Below, one piece after another: positions 51,649 through 55,905 of a stretch of 55,905 bases of DNA (its first letter is position 1; each line of letters opens with the position of its first letter). The DNA lies in NCBI GenBank assembly GCA_964629645.1, contig CAZVSU010000003.1, positions 1 to 55,905 of the forward strand. Direction: 5' to 3'. The stretch comes from JAAKFL01 sp964629645. GTDB lineage: Bacteria; Chlamydiota; Chlamydiia; Chlamydiales; SLFE01. The position numbers and the translations under genes are program-made. The notes under the pieces are model-generated. The model searched no databases, had not been told where the DNA came from, and worked only from the letters and a program-made list of their open reading frames with translations.

Positions 51649-54363
51649 TTAATAATTGTCGTATTCCTTCCGAATCATCTCTTCATCATAATCCGGAAAC
51701 CTTTCCATTAGATCCTTTTTTATCGCGTCAAAGATATCAGCCCGGACTTTTTTCCAATCGACTTTTATGGCTTTGGCCACCACATCGTCTCCAAAAGAAT
51801 CGTAATACCCGCGTAGGCATTCATAGATAGCGGCGCTTCTTTGCGCACGTTTACTAGAGGTATCCTTTAATTCTTTAAGTTTGCCTTCAAATTGAGTGTG
51901 GTTTTCATCGGCTAGGTAGTCTCTGTACGCTTGGTTCACGACCTCAAAAACGTTTCCAATCTCTTGATTCATTTCCTTGCGTTTTTCTCTCTCTGCAAAC
52001 CCGGATGAATCGATTTTCCTTCCGGCGTATTCGCCCTCCTTTTTATTTTGAACGTTATCATTGGCTTGTTTTGGAGCAGATCGTAAGAAGCGTCTGTAAT
52101 CAACCGCTTCCTCAGTTGCACTTACGGACTCTTGATCCCTCTCTTTGCCTCTTAAACGCCGCTCCTTAGCTTGTTTTGCTTGTGCCTCCCCTTGACGAGC
52201 GATTTCTTCGTTGTTTTTTTGTTTCAAGGTCTCAAAAAATTCAGTAGCCCGGCTTTCCACTTGCTCAAGGTCGTTCAATGCGCCCTCGGATAAACCGAAC
52301 TTATCTATTAACAAAGTCTTAGCCTCTTTGTATTTCGTCTCTACATCCCGGTATGTATTGAGCGAACTTTCCAATTGCTGCTTAGACTCCTTCCACTTTT
52401 TTGTCGCTTCACTTAACTGGCGATTCGCTTCACTCGGGTTTATTTTTACTTTCCCCTTATAATCCTCTTTCATTTTTTCAAAGTCATTAAGAGCGATCTT
52501 CACTTTCATTTCGTCATTCTTGATCCTTTTTGCTGTCCGCGAAAGAGTTTGCGGAGACTCTTTCAAACGGCTTACAGCTTGCTGGATCTTTCTTTTTTCT
52601 GTCTCGAATTGAGGAAGCATTCTCTCCCCTTGTCGACTTGAAGATGAACCGGTAGGTTTTGTCCGGAATCTTTGAATGCATTGATCCACATGAACAAGCT
52701 CCTTCTCTGCTTCCTCTACATATTTTTCAGCGATTTTGAGAATCTCTTCTGAATTTTCAAGCAGGTGGTCAATCTCATAGTCCTTTTTGAATTTGCTGAG
52801 CAAGGCATCCCCGATTTTTTTTGTGATTTCCCCTTTTTTTTCTAGGGCAGCCCCATATTCTTGGAATGCCTTGAATTCGCGATCGTCTGGCTCTTCTTTG
52901 ATCAGATCTTGAAGAGTCTCTTGATCCAGATTAGGCATGGTCTGTCGAGCTCCTGGCGCTGCAGGGGCCGGCGGGGCGGCAGGCGCTGCAGGGGCCGGCG
53001 GGGCGGCAGGCGCTGCAGGAGCCGGCGGGGCGGCAGGCACGCCAGTTGCACTCTCCTCGGATAATGAATCTGTACGGGGGCTGTACCCTTTGACAAGGTC
53101 TTCGTGCCGATCAAGTATCTGACCCGCCTCTTGCAACTCATTTAAAAGCGTTTCAACAATTCCTATTTCCTCCTTTCTTTTTTGGCTGTGGGTTCTGAGT
53201 CTATCGAACGTCATATCCTCAAAATTTGTTTCGGGAACCGCTTCACCTGTATCGACACTCCGCTGTTCTTTCCGGGTATATATGCGGGGGAGGCTGAATT
53301 GTTCAATCGTCAGCTTAGGTTTCACCTGAGTATCACTTTTTTCTGATTCTATCGACTCATTCTCTGGCTCTGCGGCAACAAAAGAGTCTTTTTGCACGGA
53401 CATGCTGGGCGGTCCAGACACTGCTGTTTGGCTGTCTAGAGATTCTCTAACGGAAACGTCTGATGCGGATCTTGATTCGGAATTTCCAGCCGAAAGCAAT
53501 GAGCCCGGTTTCTCTTTAATCGAGCTTTGGCTTTTGTCGTCTTCCTCAATTTTGCCTGAGGCCGACGGTTCCTTCATGGCATCCGAAAAAATAGGTCCAT
53601 TGGCAGATACTAAAGCCTGGCTTTCCGACAAGACTTTTGTTGCTTCACACATTTTGGCCATCGTTTTAACGCTGTCAATTTCATTAAACTTTTCGATGAG
53701 GCGGTTTATGAGACCAGGTTTTAACTCTGTTCCGGTTAAATAAATTCGGATTTGCGTTTTCTTACGCGCTTGTTCTCTTGCCGTTGTTTCCGGTTGTTGA
53801 AGGATTGTAGACAGGTTCAACTCCCCTTTTTCAAATTGATTTTTCCAACCCTGAATATCCTCTTCTGTGACAATAGGATCTCCCGTATAAAAAATACCTG
53901 GTTCAGATTGCTCTTTGATCCCTTTTTGAGTGACTTCGTGGAAGTAAACGAGCGGATTTTGTCCCTCATGATTTGAGCAGATTTCATCATAGCTGGATAA
54001 GATACTCTTTAACCTCGAGGCGATTTTGTCAAGACTGTCGGAATCGGCAGTGCTTGACGTGCAATACTTTTGAATTGCATCCAACTCACTGGTCAGTTCG
54101 ATGAGCGCTGTTTCCATTGACCTGATATCAGTGAGAACCGAACGACCGGAAAGCCTTTTTGTCATCCTAGCCACGCTCCAGCTTGAATAATACTGAAATT
54201 CATGACTGTCAGCGTCATAATAAACCTTGTGTTCCTTAAACACATTGCCTAAGGATTTTACTGTTTTATCGAGATGATCAATATATTGATCAATTGCTGT
54301 CGATGACAAAGCCTCCGTCTCAAATACTTCAAAATTATTACCGGAACTATACAGGGGCTCCAT
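51649..54363 (-). CDS. Large coiled-coil protein with Pro/Ala repeat, possible effector
   Basis: 904 residues with no signal peptide or membrane segment. It has a helical N-terminal part (1-240), a Ser/Glu-rich linker (about 250-360), three near-identical 9-residue Pro/Ala repeats (about 443-470), and a long charged coiled coil (480-760). The repeat DNA at 52955-53035 is very GC-rich inside an otherwise balanced gene. The architecture resembles large chlamydial effectors of the Tarp or structural type, but I recognise no domain, and a role in actin or membrane binding would be a guess. GGGAG lies about 10 bases before the ATG. Confidence 0.65.
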   Translation of the reverse strand: MEPLYSSGNNFEVFETEALSSTAIDQYIDHLDKTVKSLGNVFKEHKVYYDADSHEFQYYSSWSVARMTKRLSGRSVLTDIRSMETALIELTSELDAIQKYCTSSTADSDSLDKIASRLKSILSSYDEICSNHEGQNPLVYFHEVTQKGIKEQSEPGIFYTGDPIVTEEDIQGWKNQFEKGELNLSTILQQPETTAREQARKKTQIRIYLTGTELKPGLINRLIEKFNEIDSVKTMAKMCEATKVLSESQALVSANGPIFSDAMKEPSASGKIEEDDKSQSSIKEKPGSLLSAGNSESRSASDVSVRESLDSQTAVSGPPSMSVQKDSFVAAEPENESIESEKSDTQVKPKLTIEQFSLPRIYTRKEQRSVDTGEAVPETNFEDMTFDRLRTHSQKRKEEIGIVETLLNELQEAGQILDRHEDLVKGYSPRTDSLSEESATGVPAAPPAPAAPAAPPAPAAPAAPPAPAAPGARQTMPNLDQETLQDLIKEEPDDREFKAFQEYGAALEKKGEITKKIGDALLSKFKKDYEIDHLLENSEEILKIAEKYVEEAEKELVHVDQCIQRFRTKPTGSSSSRQGERMLPQFETEKRKIQQAVSRLKESPQTLSRTAKRIKNDEMKVKIALNDFEKMKEDYKGKVKINPSEANRQLSEATKKWKESKQQLESSLNTYRDVETKYKEAKTLLIDKFGLSEGALNDLEQVESRATEFFETLKQKNNEEIARQGEAQAKQAKERRLRGKERDQESVSATEEAVDYRRFLRSAPKQANDNVQNKKEGEYAGRKIDSSGFAEREKRKEMNQEIGNVFEVVNQAYRDYLADENHTQFEGKLKELKDTSSKRAQRSAAIYECLRGYYDSFGDDVVAKAIKVDWKKVRADIFDAIKKDLMERFPDYDEEMIRKEYDNY
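52955..53035 (-). repeat. Three 27-bp tandem repeats encoding Pro/Ala linker
   Basis: The unit GGCGCTGCAGGGGCCGGCGG plus seven bases occurs at 52955, 52982 and 53009; the third copy differs at one base. It translates on the minus strand as a 9-residue unit (APAAPAAPP). Near-perfect DNA identity suggests recent expansion or contraction. It probably makes a stiff linker between the two halves of the protein. Confidence 0.92.
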
Positions 54364-54698
54364 AATTAAAAACTCCCTTAAAATTAAAATAGTTTTAATT
54401 TAATTATATCATAAGTTTTTAATTTATAAATAATTTTTAAATTAGTATTAAATCATTTAATTTCGATATTAATAAAGCAATTTTTAACAAAAAAAAACAC
54501 GAGAAAATTGTTTTTACAGCAATTCCCGCTTGAACTCAGGAGACCCTAGTACTTAGTTAACAAAGTTTTTGATCAAATTCGGCATTATAAGCGCCGGGAT
54601 GAGCCGATCTTAATCGGCTCAATATTAACAATATAGAGCTGATGGAGATCGACTTATCGCGGCGCTTATAATGCCGAATTTGATCAAATTTTTTTTTA
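54364..54698. repeat. Intergenic region with 29-bp inverted repeat element
   Basis: No gene. The arms 54568-54596 and 54660-54688 are perfect 29-base inverse copies (TTTGATCAAATTCGGCATTA and nine more). Between them, GAGCCGAT-CTTA-ATCGGCTC (54601-54620) forms a smaller hairpin. The whole is about 121 bases and could fold into a long cruciform. Window bases 1-38 hold another copy. The AT-rich part 54364-54500 upstream of the coiled-coil gene probably carries its promoter. The T-run after 54688 suits a terminator for plus-strand transcription. Confidence 0.85.
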
Positions 54699-55835
54699 CT
54701 AAGAACTAGAGAGCGGAATAGGCTTAAGCTGGCTGATGGAGCGGTAGAGGCGGCTCCAGCGGCGGAAGTCTTGCCTCAAACTCTTTTTGATTTTTTTGAG
54801 TTCGAGTTTGAGCTCTTTCCACTCTTCCGATGGTTTGGCTTGATGACGCTTCATTTTCGCCTTCAACTCATTGAACTCGGCGATTTTTTCAAGCATTTTA
54901 TCGGACAACTCGTTGATTTTCTCTTCGAGATCGTCTCTTCTGACATACCAAAGTTGCTTGACTCTTTTAAGGAGGTCATTCTTCCCTTCGACCACCATTT
55001 TTTTCTTAATTGTGATGGCATCGATACGTCTTAAACCCCATGTGGCGCCAATGTGGCTTAAGAGCCAGATCAACCATTTGGAAGGGTCGTAATGGTACCA
55101 GCACACCCCGTTTCGGTAGTCATTTGCATAAGTATGGTGGTAGTTGTGGTACCCTTCTCCAAAAGTAAGAAAGGAAATAATAAAGTTATTGACGGCCGAA
55201 TGTTCCCTGCAGAAGGGCTGGTCGCCCCACGTATGGGCGAGGGAGTTAATGAACCAGGTGCAATGGTGCAAAAAGAAGAGACGGGTCCAAAAAACAAGGC
55301 AAAAGGACCCGATAAAATCACTCAGAAGCCACCCAACCAATAAAAAAACCAAAACATTGGAGCCGATCATGGCAAATTTGATATGGCGATGCTGCCAGGC
55401 AAGCCAGGGATTTTGAAGCAGATCGGCGACCACTTTTTTTTCGATGGGGCGAGGTTTTTCCATCAGCCACAGAAAGTGGGCGTACCAAAATCCTTTTGTG
55501 ATGGTATAGGGATCGTCATCCGTATCCACATGGGCATGGTGAAGCCTGTGATCGTAAGACCATCTCAAAACGCTCCCCTGGAAAGTCGTCGAACCGAAGA
55601 AAAGAACCAGCAGTTCCACAAGCCAGTGAGCCTTGTAGCAGCGGTGGGAATAAAGGCGGTGATATCCGGCCGTGATGCTGATTCCCCCAAAAAAATAAAA
55701 GGCGACAGCTGTCGCGATGATGGCCCAAGATGGCGAAGCAAACCAGAGGTAAAAGGGAAGGAGTGCAATCACAAGAGTTTGATAAATCACTAAAAACCAA
55801 GCGGCTGCCCGATGTTGACCGGTAGACTCTTGCAT
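54699..55835 (-). CDS. Acyl-CoA/acyl-lipid delta-9 desaturase
   Basis: 378 residues, membrane di-iron enzyme adding a cis double bond to fatty acyl chains. All three His boxes are present: HRLYSH (59-64), HRLHH (96-100) and HNYHH (230-234), with membrane helices about 15-52, 71-82 and 155-190. It matches the stearoyl-CoA desaturase type. The C-terminal 75 residues beyond the usual core are a charged coiled coil. GGAGG is 5 bases before the ATG. It is isolated, between repeat-rich DNA and the window end. Confidence 0.93.
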   Translation of the reverse strand: MQESTGQHRAAAWFLVIYQTLVIALLPFYLWFASPSWAIIATAVAFYFFGGISITAGYHRLYSHRCYKAHWLVELLVLFFGSTTFQGSVLRWSYDHRLHHAHVDTDDDPYTITKGFWYAHFLWLMEKPRPIEKKVVADLLQNPWLAWQHRHIKFAMIGSNVLVFLLVGWLLSDFIGSFCLVFWTRLFFLHHCTWFINSLAHTWGDQPFCREHSAVNNFIISFLTFGEGYHNYHHTYANDYRNGVCWYHYDPSKWLIWLLSHIGATWGLRRIDAITIKKKMVVEGKNDLLKRVKQLWYVRRDDLEEKINELSDKMLEKIAEFNELKAKMKRHQAKPSEEWKELKLELKKIKKSLRQDFRRWSRLYRSISQLKPIPLSSS

Positions 55836-55905
55836 TCATGCCTCCACTTTTTTTTTGTCTTGATCAAAGGACTTTACCCTATTTTTCAGCATCACTCAAT
55901 TATAC

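Overview
The window looks like a piece of an environmental (amoeba-type) chlamydial genome, order Parachlamydiales. This is an inference from content. There are three short proteins with the paired hydrophobic segments of inclusion-membrane (Inc) proteins. Eukaryote-like proteins are numerous: ankyrin repeats, Ser/Thr kinases, an F-box-like protein, a PI3/4-kinase-like protein and a probable ADP-ribosyltransferase. Several exported or beta-barrel proteins are of chlamydial type, and the DNA is gene-dense with many 3' overlaps. No rRNA is present. A run of 10 N at 19151-19160 marks an assembly gap.

The most notable feature is a five-gene minus-strand operon at 40027-45109, transcribed crtI-crtB-crtY-blh-rhodopsin. 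The first four genes encode a route from geranylgeranyl diphosphate through phytoene, lycopene and beta-carotene to retinal. The last encodes a microbial rhodopsin with Arg100, Asn103, Asp107, Gln114, Asp236 and Lys240. That is the NDQ motif of light-driven sodium pumps (KR2 type), not the DTD/DTE motif of proton pumps. The genes overlap or are closely spaced, crtB starts with TTG on the crtI stop, and a strong bidirectional terminator closes the operon. A light-driven Na+ pump in a probably obligate intracellular bacterium is unexpected.

Layout. 1-6100: minus-strand effector-like block (hypothetical protein, ART-like protein, two Inc-like proteins), an unknown membrane protein and a DUF1207-type exported protein. 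6198-8630: a tRNA(CAT), a phage-type integrase cut off by an IS3-family element that is itself frameshifted, then a non-coding stretch with a 30-bp direct repeat. 8630-12859: a secreted HAD-GyrI fusion, an Inc-like protein, a protein kinase and an F-box-like protein. 13099-19122: DUF2237, SelO, a Tsx-like porin, a PAP2/haloperoxidase and hypotheticals. 19170-25531: acyl-CoA dehydrogenase, a second kinase-like protein, a decayed gene, and a CoA-ligase/acetyltransferase. 25518-33000: exported and ankyrin proteins, a flavoprotein, a MauE-like protein and a host-attachment-type protein. 33118-39013: MscS channel, TrkH/TrkA potassium uptake, DUF502, secreted-type nuclease. 39338-45109: ankyrin protein and the rhodopsin operon. 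45205-50397: phosphodiester glycosidase, ACT protein, outer-membrane protein, PI-kinase-like protein, CPA1 antiporter. 50375-55835: membrane-anchored UDP-sugar decarboxylase-like enzyme, a 904-residue coiled-coil protein and an acyl desaturase.

Several ion systems share the window: Na+-pump rhodopsin, CPA1 cation/proton antiporter, TrkHA and MscS. Sodium motive force made in the light could plausibly feed Na+-coupled transport, but the sequence does not prove this. Two families of dispersed inverted repeats (29-bp arms at 54568-54688 and 1-38; 20-bp arms at 51581-51631 with relatives at 80-116 and 39076-39094) lie at gene ends.
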